From NCBI GenBank assembly GCA_021839785.1, contig JAKCAB010000730.1:1-6625 (forward strand): a DNA stretch of 6,625 nucleotides, read 5' to 3'. The first letter of the stretch is position 1; every line of letters starts with the position of its first letter. Origin of the DNA: a bacterium (GTDB lineage Bacteria; Verrucomicrobiota; Verrucomicrobiae; Limisphaerales; J093). The notes beneath the pieces were generated by a model that was given only the letters and a program-made list of their open reading frames with translations, had not been told where the DNA came from and ran no database searches. Both the position numbers and the translations under genes were made by a program. Positions 6,482-6,625 of the stretch are shown here, in pieces.

Positions 6482-6625
6482 AGGTTCGACTCAAAGTCTG
6501 GCGCCAGAAGAACGCCGACACCCCCGGTCGTTTCGTTCGCTACGAGACGCCGGACCTCAACCCGAACATGTCTTTCCTCGAGCTGCTCGACGTGGTCAAC
6601 GAGGAACTGACCACCCGGGGCGAGG
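6478..6625 (+). CDS. sdhB: Succinate dehydrogenase iron-sulfur subunit, N-terminal part
   Basis: Only the first 49 codons are present; the gene runs off the right edge. SdhB carries three Fe-S clusters and transfers electrons from the SdhA FAD to the SdhC haem and quinone. The visible part, [11 protein letters not shown], then [26 protein letters not shown], matches the start of the N-terminal 2Fe-2S ferredoxin domain of this subunit in B-type enzymes. The cluster-binding cysteines would lie beyond the window. The ATG shares four bases (ATGA) with the stop of the ORF6N gene and has an AAAGG site 10 nt upstream. The position after sdhC and sdhA supports the call. Confidence 0.9.
   Translation, partial: MKVRLKVWRQKNADTPGRFVRYETPDLNPNMSFLELLDVVNEELTTRGE

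Overview
This is a GC-rich bacterial chromosome window carrying housekeeping genes, all on the + strand. The gene set (prmC next to murA, a B-type succinate:quinone oxidoreductase in the order sdhC-sdhA-sdhB, an ORF6N-domain gene, and few strong Shine-Dalgarno sites in GC-rich DNA) would fit Verrucomicrobiota or a nearby phylum. That placement is an inference from gene style and order, not from any marker comparison.

Layout. Positions 1-77 are a 9-bp tandem repeat that runs off the left edge. It is followed by a short, relatively AT-rich leader. Block 1 is prmC (release-factor glutamine methyltransferase), murA (first committed enzyme of peptidoglycan synthesis) and a small unrecognised single-pass membrane protein whose start lies 6 nt after murA. 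This block probably ends near a 16-bp palindrome directly after the last stop codon. A gene-free stretch of 318 bases follows (2755-3072), holding candidate promoter sequence. Block 2 is the sdh operon: sdhC (five-helix dihaem cytochrome b), sdhA (flavoprotein with the covalent FAD site), then an ORF6N-domain gene, then the first 49 codons of sdhB, cut by the right edge.

The SdhC, SdhA and SdhB products should form the membrane-bound succinate dehydrogenase/fumarate reductase that links the TCA cycle to the quinone pool. The most unusual point is the ORF6N gene, from a family known mainly from phages and mobile DNA. It sits between sdhA and sdhB and overlaps the sdhB start by four bases (ATGA), so the operon appears intact around it. 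The middle of this gene encodes a Ser/Thr-rich linker packed with inverted repeats, two of which are diverged copies of the same palindromic coding motif (SSQxVT). I regard the ORF6N insertion and its palindromic linker as the parts of this window most worth following up; the rest looks like ordinary core metabolism.
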